Shown here: positions 11,153-20,404 of the stretch, piece after piece
Position numbering within the stretch: position 1 is the first letter of the stretch
Layout of the letters: every line of letters starts with the position of its first letter
NCBI RefSeq assembly: GCF_010682105.1
Contig: NZ_JAAGWH010000013.1
Span: 1 to 64,000, forward strand
Direction: 5' to 3'
DNA length: 64,000 nucleotides
Source of the DNA: Modestobacter muralis
GTDB taxonomy: Bacteria; Actinomycetota; Actinomycetes; Mycobacteriales; Geodermatophilaceae
Program-made: the position numbers and the translations under genes
Notes under the pieces: generated by a model
What the model was told of the DNA's origin: nothing
Databases searched by the model: none
The model's input: only the letters and a program-made list of their open reading frames with translations

Positions 11153-11476
11153 CGAGAAGCGCTCATCGCTCGCCGCTGGCCCGCCGACGGGGTCGACGTG
11201 AACGGTGGCCGCTGCCTGCCCACCGATTCTCGTCGACATGCACCGGGACTCGACTTCTGACAGCCGGTGGACCGGCTGCAGCTCCACGGCCACTGCCCGG
11301 CAGTCCCACTCGACGTGGACCGGATGGCCTTCGTGAGCCAATCGAACAGCACTGACGGCGTGGACGAACGCACCCCGCCGACACCACTGTCCGCGGCTGC
11401 CGCGCTGACCGCCCTCGCCGGCGAAATGGCGGCGACCTGCCGTTCAGACGCCCACGCGGCGCGATCCGGTGGCCGA

Positions 11477-11692
11477 TCAGTGTCGGTGCTCGACGTGCCG
11501 CTCCGACTCATCGCTTTCATCCCCGCCATCCTGGCTGCCGCCCATTCCACGCATCATGAAGAACATCATGAACGCGCAGGCACCCAGCCAGAGGAGCCCC
11601 AGCGAGCCACCGCTCGCGGCACCGGTCAACCACAGCACGCCCGCCAACACAGCGAAGCCGACCATCACATACAGGTGCTTTCCGTGATTCAT
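11477..11692 (-). CDS. small two-helix membrane protein (DUF2933-like)
   Basis: The 71-residue peptide has two hydrophobic segments and a cytoplasmic-type C-tail rich in Asp, Glu and His (ending ERHVEHRH). The MFFMMRGMG stretch and overall size resemble DUF2933 proteins, which are often encoded near copper-resistance genes. GAGGAG lies seven bases before the ATG. The acidic/His tail could bind metal, but that is only inferred. Confidence 0.65.
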   Translation of the reverse strand: MNHGKHLYVMVGFAVLAGVLWLTGAASGGSLGLLWLGACAFMMFFMMRGMGGSQDGGDESDESERHVEHRH

Positions 11693-11719
11693 CGATTCTC
11701 CTCAGGAACTGCGCGATGA

Positions 11720-12290
11720 TCCAGCGCGGAGTCAGTCCGGCGCCGCCGATTGTTCGTTGGCCGGAGAGCAGGTACGGCCTTGCCGAACATCGGCACTGCC
11801 AGCGCCCACGCCCGCGAGACCAGACTGCACACAGGATCTGTTTCTCAGGGCGAACTGTGCCCGGTACGTCGAGTCAGCAGTAGAACCCAACGTCCCGAGT
11901 TGGCGTGGCGTTCTTGCGTGGTCGAGCCCGACACCGAGCTGATCACCGCCACCCGGTTGACTGCAGCGACCAGACCGGACCACAGCCATGTCAGCGTCGG
12001 CGTCCCGACTGTCCCCCCTGTGATGCGACAGCGAGGAGTAGCGCCAAGCGTGGAGGAGACTGCGCCAGCCCCCACAGGCTGTTCCGGCGGACTTGCTGGG
12101 ACTGACACTGCCTGCGCGGCCCCCACCGGGCGACGCACTGGAGCGGCGGCCCCAGCCGCACCGACATGTCCCCGGCTGAGCGGCACGAGATCCCCCGCCA
12201 CCAGTGGGACTGAAGCCGCGAGCTGACCGCTCACCCTCAAGCGTGCTCCCGCTTCAGCTGCAGCGCCGCCGGACCCTGGCGAGGAGCGGC
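11720..12290. other. intergenic stretch without supportable gene
   Basis: The frames on both strands here have shadow-like composition and no convincing start signal. The region separates the minus-strand small membrane gene from the plus-strand lnt remnant, so it probably contains their promoters, but I cannot place these. Confidence 0.4.
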
Positions 12291-13786
12291 GTGTCCGTGG
12301 CGAGCGGCCAGGCGGCATCGGTTGGAGCGCCCGAACGAGCGACCGCCAGCGACCGACAGGCCGCCAAGCCTGGCCGGTGGTGGCCAGGTGAGGCGCGCCT
12401 GCTTGCAGCGGCCGTGTCAGGTGCGGCGATCGCCGCCGGGATGCCTCCGCGGTCAGCCTGGTACCTGCTGCCGCTCGGCACGGCATTGCTGACGTGGGCA
12501 CTGCTCGGCGGGTCGTGGCGACAGCGAGCCGTCCAGGGCGTGGTCACGGGTGCCGCCTTCTTCTCCCTCACGCTGAGCTGGCTCACCGGCTTTCATCCCG
12601 CCGGCTTCGCCGGCGTCCTGGTCATCGAGGTCGTCCTCTTCGCCGCGGCGATGGTGCTGGTGGACCCGTGTCCGGGCCGCTGGTGGACCGTTCCGGCACC
12701 GTTGGTCGTCCTGGAGGCCCTGCGAGCACGGTTCCCCTTCGGCGGCTTCCCCATCCCGGGGATGGCCCTGGGGCAGCTCGATGGGCCCTTCTCCCCAGCT
12801 GCTCCGCTGGGCGGTGCACTGCTGGTGCTCGGGCTGGGGGCAGCAGCGGGCGCGGCGGTGACCGGGGTTGCTGCCGGTGGCCGACGACCGCGGGCACTGG
12901 TCATCGTGGGTGCACTGGCGGCCGGGGCCACAGCCGGGCTGGTGATCGCACGACCGGAGGAGGCTCCCGTGGGGCGGCTGCAGGTCGCCCTCGTCCAGGG
13001 CGGTGGCCCGCGCGGAATTCCCGCCGTCGCCAGTGACCCTGACACCGTCACGGAATGACAGTTCCAGCAGAGCGAGGGTCTCCCGCCCGGGCTGGACCTC
13101 GTGCTGTGGCCGGAGAGCAGCATCGCCGTCTCCGGGCCGGTGGCTCAGACCAGAGAAGCCGAGCGAGTCGCCTAACTCGCCCGCCGCACCCAGGCCACAG
13201 TCGTCGCCGGCCTCAGCGAGTCCTATGCGACCGGGTTCCGGAACGCCGCGGAGGCCTGGGAGACGGACGGCCGCATCGTCGACCGGTACGAGAAGGTGCA
13301 CCGGGTGCCCTTCGGGGAGTACATGCCGGGCCGGGCAGTGTTCGAGCGGCTGAGCGACGTGACCTCCCTGGTGCCACTGGACGCCATCCCCGGGCGAGGA
13401 CCAGTGCTGCTCAGCACGCCAGCGGGTCCACTCGGCGTGGTGATCTCCTACGAGGTCTTCTTCGCCGACCGCACCCGCGCCGCCGTGACCGCCGGGGCAC
13501 AGGTGCTCCTCGTGCCGACCAATGCGGCGTCTTACACGACCGAAGAGGTACCGGCCACTGAGGTGGCCGCTGCACGGATGCGCGCTCTTGAGACCGACCG
13601 CGCGGTCCTGCAGGCTGCCCCGACCGGCTACACGGCCATCGTGGTGCCCGACGGAGACATCGTGGCCCAGGGCGGCCTGGCAGTCCTGAGGTTCTCTCAG
13701 CTTCGGTGCCGCTTCAGACCGGACTGACCGCGTACACCCGTACCGGGAACGGGCCGAGCTTGCTGATGGGCGGGCCAGTGGCCTGA
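12291..13786 (+). pseudogene. lnt: apolipoprotein N-acyltransferase remnant, two nonsense codons and a frameshift
   Basis: Lnt N-acylates the N-terminal cysteine of lipoproteins at the membrane. The frame starting GTG 12291 (GAGGAG just upstream) encodes the multi-helix N-terminal half and LVVLEALRARFPFGGFPIPG, typical of the family, then the nitrilase-like domain. That frame is cut by TGA at 13056 and TAA at 13173; between and after these the protein similarity continues in the same frame (LDLVLWPES, EKVHRVPFGEYMPG). A frameshift near 13,697 then hides the last segment (TGLTAYTRTG), which ends at 13786. The catalytic Cys position also reads ISYE, with Ser in place of Cys. Two stops plus a shift argue for genuine decay rather than one sequencing error. 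Confidence 0.85.
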
Positions 13787-13825
13787 CTGTGGAACACCCC
13801 GGCCGCGCGGCTCGTCTGAAGAGGC

Positions 13826-14572
13826 ATGTACCCGGGTCGCATAGTAGTACCGGATCGTTTCGTGATCAGGCCGGCGGAAGCTGCTGACCTCTCTGCGACC
13901 GCTCAGGCGCACGTGCTGTTGCTTCCGGTCGGCCTCTTCCCCTCGATGGGCGAGCGATTCCTTCGGTGTTGGCACCGGACCTTCCTCCGCCTACCCCATG
14001 GGATAGCCCTGGTCGCCGTCGACGCGGGGGCCGGTGCGGGACAGGTGGTGGGCTTCCTGTTGGGAACCACTGACCAGGCCACGCACACTGACGCCCTGCT
14101 GAGAGATCGCCGGGCCCTCATGGATCTGGGCGCCTCAGGACTCCTCGCACTGCTGCGCCGGCCCAGACTCGCCGCCCGGTTCGCCCGCACGCGCGGTCGA
14201 CCGTGGCTCCGCAAGCTGTTGCAGCGCCGCGGTTCTGCCGTCCAGCCGCCGGAGGCGCACTCTGTAGGACCGGTCGCAGTACTGGCCGCCGTTGCCGTCC
14301 AGGACTCCGCGCGAGGCCATGGGCTGGGCGCAGCACTCGTGCACCACTTCTTGGCGGCCGCGCAAGCCGGCGGTGCCGACGTCGCTGAACTGGTCACCGT
14401 CGTTCCGCACGAGGGCGGCACCAGTGCCGGGTTCTATGAGTGCCTGGGATGGTGTGCAACCGGCGACCGCAGCACCCGGGACGGGACGACCGTGCGTACC
14501 TACGCCTACCCGCTGCGCAGGCCAAGTCGGCCACCAGCCCGCGACCACGTGATCGGAAGAGAAGGCGCATGA
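13826..14572 (+). CDS. GNAT-family N-acetyltransferase
   Basis: The 248-residue protein has a GNAT fold: an N-terminal FVIRPAEAADL strand-helix, a long central insertion rich in Arg, and the acetyl-CoA loop AVQDSARGHGLGAALV (about residues 157-172), then GFYECLGW near the end. It would transfer an acyl group to an unknown amine in the cytoplasm. The ATG at 13826 has only a weak ribosome binding site very close to it; GTG at 13862 is an alternative start. It overlaps the next gene by four bases (ATGA), and the string of overlaps continues to murJ. Confidence 0.8.
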   Translation: MYPGRIVVPDRFVIRPAEAADLSATAQAHVLLLPVGLFPSMGERFLRCWHRTFLRLPHGIALVAVDAGAGAGQVVGFLLGTTDQATHTDALLRDRRALMDLGASGLLALLRRPRLAARFARTRGRPWLRKLLQRRGSAVQPPEAHSVGPVAVLAAVAVQDSARGHGLGAALVHHFLAAAQAGGADVAELVTVVPHEGGTSAGFYECLGWCATGDRSTRDGTTVRTYAYPLRRPSRPPARDHVIGREGA

Positions 14573-15627
14573 GTTCTCGGTGGCGCCGTCTGGCCACCTT
14601 GCTGGCCCTCACGCTGATTGCTCTCACCCTGTGGGAGCTGCTGTCGTGGCCGGGGAACGATCCCGGCCGCGGGGCGGTAGGCGAGCCGACGCCTGAAGCG
14701 TCGGCCTCGGCTTCACCGACGGCATCGCCCACATCCACGGAACCGCCCACGGCCACGGCCGAAGCTGGACCGCCGACCACAGCGCTGCCCCCGACCACCG
14801 TCTGGCGACCGGGCCCAGGCGAGCCTCAAGCGGAGATCAAGCAGACAGCCACCGCGTTCATCGAGACCGCAGGCACCTGGATCGGGGCAGTAGGCGCGGC
14901 AGCGACGCTCCGGTCGAAAGGCGTCGGGCCAGACGTGGCAGCCACCGCCACCGCGCTCGAGGCGCCCGACGCCGTGTCCAGCACCGTGAGGGTGATCTAC
15001 CCGCAGTACGGAGGAGTGACGGCCGACCGGGCTGCGGTGATGGTCCTGTTCGAGCAGCAGCTGCAGACGGCGCAAGGCGCGACGACCATCCGGCAGATGG
15101 CTCTGGACGTGCGGCTGACCCAGGTCGCCGGCGGAAGCTGGCAGGCGGAAGAGATCAGGCCGCTGACCTCGCTGGGGTCGAGTGTGCCGTTGAGCGAGGC
15201 CGCCCAAGCGGTGCTGGCCGAACCGCGCCTGGAGCTGTCGGCACCCGCCCGGCTGGACGTGAGCAGCGGTCGGATGGATGACCGGTTGCTCCGAGTCCTC
15301 CTCGGGCTGGCCGAGAACTGGGTGTTGACCGTGCAGGTGATGCACACCGGTCACATCCAGACGGTCTATCCGACCGAGCGGGTCTCCAACCACGCCGTCG
15401 GGCGGGCCGTGGACATTCGTGCGGTCGACCGGCAGCCGGTCATAGACCCGGCCACCTCCCGGGAGATGCTCATCGAGCTGGCTGCTCGGGCCGGGGAGCT
15501 TGGAGCAACCGAAGTCGGGGCGCCCTTCGACCTCAACGGGGACCGGTCGGGGTTCTTCACCGACGTCGTTCACCAGGATCACCTCCACGTCGGCATCACG
15601 CCGGGCAAGCAACCAGCCACCCGGTGA
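14569..15627 (+). CDS. membrane-anchored M15/LAS-fold peptidase-like protein
   Basis: The 352-residue product has one N-terminal membrane helix (about residues 8-26), a Pro/Thr/Ser/Ala-rich linker to about residue 85, and an extracytoplasmic region. Near the C-terminus the spaced motif SNHAVGRAVDI, with HQDHLHVGI about 60 residues later, matches the His-Asp-His zinc ligands of LAS peptidases (SxHxxGxAxD and HxH). This suggests a D,D-carboxypeptidase or related wall enzyme. The assignment rests on motifs only, since the rest of the protein is unfamiliar to me. Its start overlaps the GNAT stop and its stop overlaps the murJ start. Confidence 0.65.
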   Translation: MSSRWRRLATLLALTLIALTLWELLSWPGNDPGRGAVGEPTPEASASASPTASPTSTEPPTATAEAGPPTTALPPTTVWRPGPGEPQAEIKQTATAFIETAGTWIGAVGAAATLRSKGVGPDVAATATALEAPDAVSSTVRVIYPQYGGVTADRAAVMVLFEQQLQTAQGATTIRQMALDVRLTQVAGGSWQAEEIRPLTSLGSSVPLSEAAQAVLAEPRLELSAPARLDVSSGRMDDRLLRVLLGLAENWVLTVQVMHTGHIQTVYPTERVSNHAVGRAVDIRAVDRQPVIDPATSREMLIELAARAGELGATEVGAPFDLNGDRSGFFTDVVHQDHLHVGITPGKQPATR

Positions 15628-17234
15628 GCCGACACCGGAAGAAGGCGGTCGACGGCACGGTCACCTCAGCCGGCGCACCGACGGCCATGACCGGCCGATC
15701 CACGGTGCTGAGGTCGACGGCGATGTTGACCGCACTGGCTGCTGTGAGCGGTCTCCTCGGATTCGGCCGTGACGCCGCCATCGCGGCCGTGTTCGGGGTC
15801 GACTCCGCCGTCGACGCCTACCTCATCGCGCAGGGCTTGATGAACCTGGTCCTCGCACTCGTCGCTGCCGCTGCCGCGAGAGCACTGATCCCTGCCGTGG
15901 CACGGTCGGTGGCCGAGGGCCAGCCTCGGCGGTCCGACACCCTGGCGAACACGGTGCTGACCGTCGCTGTCCTGGTGCTCGTCCCGGCCGCAGTGGGCAT
16001 GGCCCTGGCCGCGCAGACCGTCATCGACGTGCTGGCCCCCGGGTTCCCACCCGAAGTCGGCGCCGAGGCCGTCCGACTGACCCGGATCGTGCTCCTGGCG
16101 ACGATCCTGGTGACGGGAACGGACATCCTGGCCGCCGTCTGCCAGGCCCACGGTCGCTTCTTCTTCTCCGGCCTGCAGGGGATTCCCTTCAACCTCGTGA
16201 TGATCGCGGCCACCGTGACGCTGGGAGCTCGCTGGGGAGCCGATGCGCTGGCGATGGGATTCGTCGCGGGCAGTGCGCTGCGGCTGCTCGTCCAACTGCC
16301 CGCGGTCCGCGCGGCCGGCGTCCGACTGCGCCCCTCCCTGCGCGTCAAGCACCCAGACGTCGCCGAGGTCGCGCGCTTGATGCCTGCCCTGCTCCTCGGC
16401 ACAGCGCTGGTCAACGTCAACACGTTGGTCGACCGGGCCGTCGGCTCGGGGGAGGCAGAAGGCACCATCGCAGCGCTGAGCTTCGGGTGGCGACTGGTCA
16501 GTCTCCCCTACACCTTGCTCGTCATCTCCTTGGTCGCAGCCCTGTATCCGGTCATGTCCGCCATCGCCGCTCCCGACCGGCGCGCAGAACTGCGGCAGAC
16601 CACCGAACGGGCGCTGGGCGGTGTCCTCGCCGTCCTGGCGCCGATCGTGGCCATCCTGCTCGTCCTGACCGAGCCGTTGGTGCGGGTACTGCTCGGCCGG
16701 GGAGAGTTCGACCGGAGAGCAGTGGACATGACCGCAACAGCGATCTCGTGGTTCGCACTGGGGCTCGTCGGGGTGGCCATCATCGAGATCTGCTCGCGAG
16801 TGTTCTACGCCGTCGGGGACAGTCGGACGCCGGTGGCGCTGTCTGTCCTGGGGATGGTCGTCAACGTCAGTGGGGACCTGGTCCTCGGGCGAACATTCGG
16901 TGTGGCGGGCCTCGCGGCGGCCACGACAGCGTCGTTCCTGCTCGTCGCCGGCGCGCAGCTGGTCGCACTCCGCGCGCGCCACAACGCGGTCCGGCTCACC
17001 GCCCTGCGTGAACGGATGGGCCGCTGCACGCTGGCTGGCCTGGTGTCCGGCGGCGCAGCCTGGCTCATCGCCGCAGCCATGCCCTCGTCATCGGGGGCCG
17101 TCCCGGCGGACCTGGCGGTTGTGACCCTGGCCGCCACGGGCTGCCTCGTCTGTTACGTCGGCGCCCTCGCGTGCCTCGGCGGCCCAGAGCTGGCCGAGCT
17201 CCGGAGGATAATCCCGCGCCGGCAACGCCTGTGA
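15624..17234 (+). CDS. murJ: MurJ/MviN-type lipid flippase
   Basis: The 536-residue membrane protein has about fourteen hydrophobic helices of the MOP/MviN fold. Family marks include SGLLGFGRDAAIAAVFG at the start, the DAYLIAQGL segment, VNTLVDRAVGS in the middle and RVFYAVGDSRTPV in the second half. MurJ flips lipid II; paralogues outside the dcw cluster may flip other lipid-linked glycans. It begins with GTG overlapping the previous stop (GTGA). As an island copy next to an acyltransferase-type GNAT and a wall-peptidase-like gene, an accessory envelope role is likely but inferred. Confidence 0.85.
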   Translation: MSRHRKKAVDGTVTSAGAPTAMTGRSTVLRSTAMLTALAAVSGLLGFGRDAAIAAVFGVDSAVDAYLIAQGLMNLVLALVAAAAARALIPAVARSVAEGQPRRSDTLANTVLTVAVLVLVPAAVGMALAAQTVIDVLAPGFPPEVGAEAVRLTRIVLLATILVTGTDILAAVCQAHGRFFFSGLQGIPFNLVMIAATVTLGARWGADALAMGFVAGSALRLLVQLPAVRAAGVRLRPSLRVKHPDVAEVARLMPALLLGTALVNVNTLVDRAVGSGEAEGTIAALSFGWRLVSLPYTLLVISLVAALYPVMSAIAAPDRRAELRQTTERALGGVLAVLAPIVAILLVLTEPLVRVLLGRGEFDRRAVDMTATAISWFALGLVGVAIIEICSRVFYAVGDSRTPVALSVLGMVVNVSGDLVLGRTFGVAGLAAATTASFLLVAGAQLVALRARHNAVRLTALRERMGRCTLAGLVSGGAAWLIAAAMPSSSGAVPADLAVVTLAATGCLVCYVGALACLGGPELAELRRIIPRRQRL

Positions 17235-17339
17235 GCCCCACGACGAGCAGGACCTGAGAGTCGAAGATGGTCGTCAGTTGTCCACCAGGTCACCTGGCGC
17301 CGAGCTACGGCCCGTACGTCCGTGCACGGCATGGGTGGT

Positions 17340-17906
17340 TCAGGCGGAGGATCCGTCAGCACTGTCGGGCGATTGCTCCGCCTGGCAGACGTGGTCGGCC
17401 ACCTTGTCGAGTTCTGACTCGATCGTGCCTTGCGCGACCTTGCGGACCGTCTTGCGCTGCCGTCGGCGTCGCAGCAGGCCGCCGGCCAGTGGTTCGTGGG
17501 TGAGGGTGATCGACACGTCCGTGCTCTCGTCGGGGGCGTCTGCCAGCTCGATGGTCGTCACCCACACCTCAGGAGTCAGTTCCAGCCGTGTGGCGACTCG
17601 GTGCTCCGGCTTCCACTCGACGATCCGCCCACGGGGTGCGCCGCCCGGCGGTGACTGATCATCCAGGCGCCCAGGAACGCAAACGAACTCTGTTCCTTGC
17701 TTGGTGGCGGCTCCGTCTACGACATAGGAGACATCACAGACCGCGCAGTACGGCTGCAGGACTGCGAGGGCCCGCCAGACGCGCGACCGGACATAGGGCA
17801 CCCGACGCGCACCCTCAGCGACAGTGAGCCAGCCCGGCACGCCACCGGCGGGCGGCACCCGCTGGCTCGAGACCTTCTTGGGCGCTGGCGCCTCCGACGC
17901 GCTCAC
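17340..17906 (-). CDS. SRPBCC/START-like domain protein
   Basis: The 188-residue protein from GTG 17906 (GCGGAGG upstream) reads like a polyketide-cyclase/SRPBCC fold: an early VSYVVDG strand, CVPGRLDD, GRIVEWKPEHRVATRLEL and VWVTTIELADAPDESTDVSITLTHEPL, with a C-terminal helix TIESELDKVADHVCQ. Members bind hydrophobic ligands or act as cyclases; nothing shows which here. Two Cys residues occur in CAVCDV. The gene is divergent from the Sco1-like gene. Confidence 0.55.
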   Translation of the reverse strand: MSASEAPAPKKVSSQRVPPAGGVPGWLTVAEGARRVPYVRSRVWRALAVLQPYCAVCDVSYVVDGAATKQGTEFVCVPGRLDDQSPPGGAPRGRIVEWKPEHRVATRLELTPEVWVTTIELADAPDESTDVSITLTHEPLAGGLLRRRRQRKTVRKVAQGTIESELDKVADHVCQAEQSPDSADGSSA

Positions 17907-18054
17907 TCCAACGCCTCCGCAGAGCTGGGGCCATCCAGATCCGAGCAGCCGAGGGGAACCGCGGCAAGCAGGGCCACGGACCACGCCAGCAACCTCCGTC
18001 GCGTGATCCACACTGTCAACTCGACGCCCTCCGCCCGACCGATCGATGACCCTG

Positions 18055-18072
18055 ACTACGATGCAGCATAGG
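18055..18072. promoter_or_regulatory. imperfect dyad ACTACG-N6-CATAGG
   Basis: The 18-bp sequence ACTACGATGCAGCATAGG is nearly repeated at 46035-46052. It lies in the divergent promoter region between the SRPBCC and Sco1-like genes, so it is a candidate operator. The binding protein is unknown; BlaI from this island is one possibility. Confidence 0.35.
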
Positions 18073-18196
18073 AGTTGCGCCGAGGCAGTGGCCGCCCGCG
18101 GGGCTGAGCGGCGGCATGGACGGCCCGCCACCCGAGCCGACGGCCCCACTCGGCTGCGCCGTCGACCTGCCACGCCGCGACTGGACGGGAGACGCC

Positions 18197-18856
18197 TTGT
18201 CACATCGCCGCTCGCGTTGGCTCGTGGGTCTGGTGGCGACCGCCAGCGCTGTCTCCGCTTGCTCGACACCCATCTCCGGGGCCCCTGTCAGCGACATCGT
18301 CAGTGCGCAGGAAGAAGACGGGTACGCGGGCACCTTGCTGTCCGATCCCACCATCTCTCGCCCAGCCCTCGTTCTCACGGACACCGATGGGAGGCCCTAT
18401 GACCTGCAGGCGGACGTCGACGGGGTGACCGCTCTGTTCTTCGGCTACACGCGCTGCCCGGATGTCTGCCCGACGACCATGGCCGACCTCGCCACCGCGG
18501 TGCGCGAACTGCCGGCCGGAGCCCGGGAACGGGTGGACGTCGTGTTCGTGACCGAGGACCCCGACTCGGACACCCCAGCAGTCGTCCGCGAGTGGCTCGA
18601 CCGCTTCGATGAGGACTTCATCGGCCTGATGGGTGGCCAGGGACGGACCGACCAGGTACTCGACCAACTGCACGTGCCCCGGACCGAGGGTCACGTCGAC
18701 CCGCCCGAGGCTGCACCGCATGACGACGGGACCTTGGAGCACAGCGGGGTCGTCTACCTGTTCGGGCCCGGTGACGAGGCAACCGTCTTGCACAGTGGCG
18801 GGACGACCGCCGACCAGTATGCGGCCGACATCAGCCGACTCCTTGATCAGAGCTGA
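18197..18856 (+). CDS. Sco1/SenC-like copper chaperone lipoprotein
   Basis: Sco proteins are thioredoxin-fold, membrane-anchored proteins that bind Cu through CxxxC and a distal His and help metallate cytochrome oxidase CuA or buffer redox. Here the protein is about 219 residues: a lipoprotein signal with cleavage before Cys at VSAC, then FFGYTRCPDVCPTTMADL with the CPDVC motif, DPDSDTP and the distal His in EHSGVVYLF. I chose TTG 18197 (GGGAGA upstream) because it gives a compact lipoprotein signal; ATG at 18116 in the same frame is the alternative. It is divergent from the SRPBCC gene and sits within a copper-rich island. Confidence 0.85.
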   Translation: MSHRRSRWLVGLVATASAVSACSTPISGAPVSDIVSAQEEDGYAGTLLSDPTISRPALVLTDTDGRPYDLQADVDGVTALFFGYTRCPDVCPTTMADLATAVRELPAGARERVDVVFVTEDPDSDTPAVVREWLDRFDEDFIGLMGGQGRTDQVLDQLHVPRTEGHVDPPEAAPHDDGTLEHSGVVYLFGPGDEATVLHSGGTTADQYAADISRLLDQS

Positions 18857-18937
18857 CGCTCCGTCTGCGGTTCGATCGGGCCGCAGAAGACGGCGGCGCG
18901 GTCACTGCTGTTCTCGCTCAGCGGCCTCGGGCGAGGG

Positions 18938-19471
18938 TCACGAAGTAGTCGGGCGCCATGCCCCTGCCGATGCTCGCCGCTGTTCCTGCTGCTTACGCCA
19001 GCCGTACCGGGTGGTCCCCTTCGGCTTGAAGATCGAGAGCACCGTGGCAGTCAGCAACACGATGAGACCACCGATGGAGTGCGGCAGGGTGCCAGCGAGC
19101 TCGCGTGGGTCGCGGGTGGCCAACGCGGCGTCGGCGAGAGCACCGATGGTCTGCGTCTCCACCAGCAGGACGGCTGTGGCCAGCAGGGTGAGCAGCAGCT
19201 TTGCGATGACCCAGTAGTGGCGGAGCACGCCCCACGGCGTGCTCCATGCGGTGAGGAGTCCGATCACCACGGTTGCCAGTGCCAGCGGGACGATCGCCGA
19301 GTAGGCGATGAGCTCCATGGCCACGTAGGCGCTGCGGACCAGCTGGATGTCGCGGCTGGTCACGGCAGCCACGTCGAGAGCCAGATACGCGCAGACCGAC
19401 CCCAGCCAGCCGACGGATGAGACGACGTGGACGGCCACGATCGCCTTCCGGAGGCGAGGTGGCGCGCTCAC
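18938..19471 (-). CDS. four-helix membrane protein (DUF2269/CopD-like)
   Basis: The 177-residue protein has four hydrophobic helices and a basic C-tail. The first helix, AIVAVHVVSSVGWLGSV, with a His and the GW motif, recalls DUF2269 and CopD-like heme/copper membrane proteins. His residues in helices 1 and near HYWVIAKLL could be ligands. It begins at GTG overlapping the upstream stop by four bases. The biochemical role is unknown. Confidence 0.65.
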   Translation of the reverse strand: MSAPPRLRKAIVAVHVVSSVGWLGSVCAYLALDVAAVTSRDIQLVRSAYVAMELIAYSAIVPLALATVVIGLLTAWSTPWGVLRHYWVIAKLLLTLLATAVLLVETQTIGALADAALATRDPRELAGTLPHSIGGLIVLLTATVLSIFKPKGTTRYGWRKQQEQRRASAGAWRPTTS

Positions 19472-19704
19472 GGCAGTGCGCTCACAACTGCTGTGGTGCT
19501 GACGGCCACTGGTGCACGGCCGTCGGAGAGGTGGCGTCCCGGTCCGTGTTGGCCGGCCACCCCGGTCAGCTGCAGGACGAGGAACAGCAAGACGAGGACG
19601 CCGACGACGACGGCCGTGATCTTGACCCAGCGCGGCATGCCCGGGGGCTGGCCGTCGATGTCGTGTCCGCGGCGCGCGCCCTGCTTCTCATCAGACATGT
19701 GCAT
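19468..19704 (-). CDS. small single-helix membrane protein
   Basis: The 78-residue protein has a charged N-terminal region, one strong transmembrane helix (about residues 28-46) and a short outer tail. It is translationally coupled to the following membrane gene by a four-base overlap. Either of two nearby ATG codons (19704 or 19698) could start it. I recognise no family. Confidence 0.6.
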   Translation of the reverse strand: MHMSDEKQGARRGHDIDGQPPGMPRWVKITAVVVGVLVLLFLVLQLTGVAGQHGPGRHLSDGRAPVAVSTTAVVSALP

Positions 19705-19756
19705 CCTCGTGCTCTCTGCGGCAGTACTCGCGCCGCCGACCCGTTTTGCGAGACAG

Positions 19757-19776
19757 TGTGTCTACATCGAAACACA
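19757..19776. promoter_or_regulatory. candidate TetR operator TGTGT-N10-ACACA
   Basis: A short inverted repeat, TGTGT and ACACA ten bases apart, lies between the divergent small membrane gene and the TetR gene, about 35 bases before the regulator start. Position suits autoregulation. The arms are short, so this could be chance. Confidence 0.3.
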
Positions 19777-19810
19777 TTGGCGCCGTCGCGGCACTGCGTA
19801 TGCTCCTGGC

Positions 19811-20404
19811 GTGCCGAAGCTGTGGAGCGACACGATCGAGACGCACCGCCGCACGGTGGACGAGGCGATCATGGAGGCCACCTGGGCGCTGGTCACCGAG
19901 CGGGGACTGCTGGCGGTGACCATGTCGGCGATCGCAGGGAGGACCGGGATCGGACGAGCCACGCTGTACAAGCACTTCCCCGATGTGGAGTCCATCCTGC
20001 GCGCCCATCACCAGCGGCACGTCACGGCACACCTCGCCCACCTGGCGCAGCTGAGAGACCGGACCGGTGATGCTGGACGGCGACTCCACGTCGTGCTGGA
20101 GGCATACGCGCTGATCTGCCATCACCGCCAGAGCCACGGCACGGACGAGCTCGCGGCACTGGTGCACCGGGGGGAGGACGTCGCACGTGCACAGGAGGGC
20201 TTGCTGACACTCTTCCAACAGCTCCTCACCGGGGTCGCCGAGGAAGGCCTCGTGCGCCGTGACATGGCAACCGACGAGTTGGCGTCCTACTGCCTCCATG
20301 CACTGAGCGCGGCAGGCGACCTTCCCTCCGAAGCGGCCGTTCGTCGGCTCGTCACCCTCACCCTCGCCGGCTTGGGCTTCGGCTCGGCGATCACCGAAGA
20401 GTGA
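19811..20404 (+). CDS. TetR-family transcriptional regulator
   Basis: The 197-residue protein starts at GTG 19811 and has a TetR helix-turn-helix near its N-terminus, with TMSAIAGRTGIGRATLYKHFPD matched by position around residues 38-58 (T-G-R-A-T-L-Y-K-H-F core). The C-terminal ligand domain is all-helical and not recognisable by ligand. It probably controls itself and the divergent membrane gene pair. Confidence 0.9.
   Translation: MPKLWSDTIETHRRTVDEAIMEATWALVTERGLLAVTMSAIAGRTGIGRATLYKHFPDVESILRAHHQRHVTAHLAHLAQLRDRTGDAGRRLHVVLEAYALICHHRQSHGTDELAALVHRGEDVARAQEGLLTLFQQLLTGVAEEGLVRRDMATDELASYCLHALSAAGDLPSEAAVRRLVTLTLAGLGFGSAITEE

Noticed and set aside
13056-13175. readthrough or selenocysteine decoding in the lnt frame
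   Set aside because: TGA and TAA both occur, no SECIS-like element is seen, and a frameshift follows; decay is simpler.
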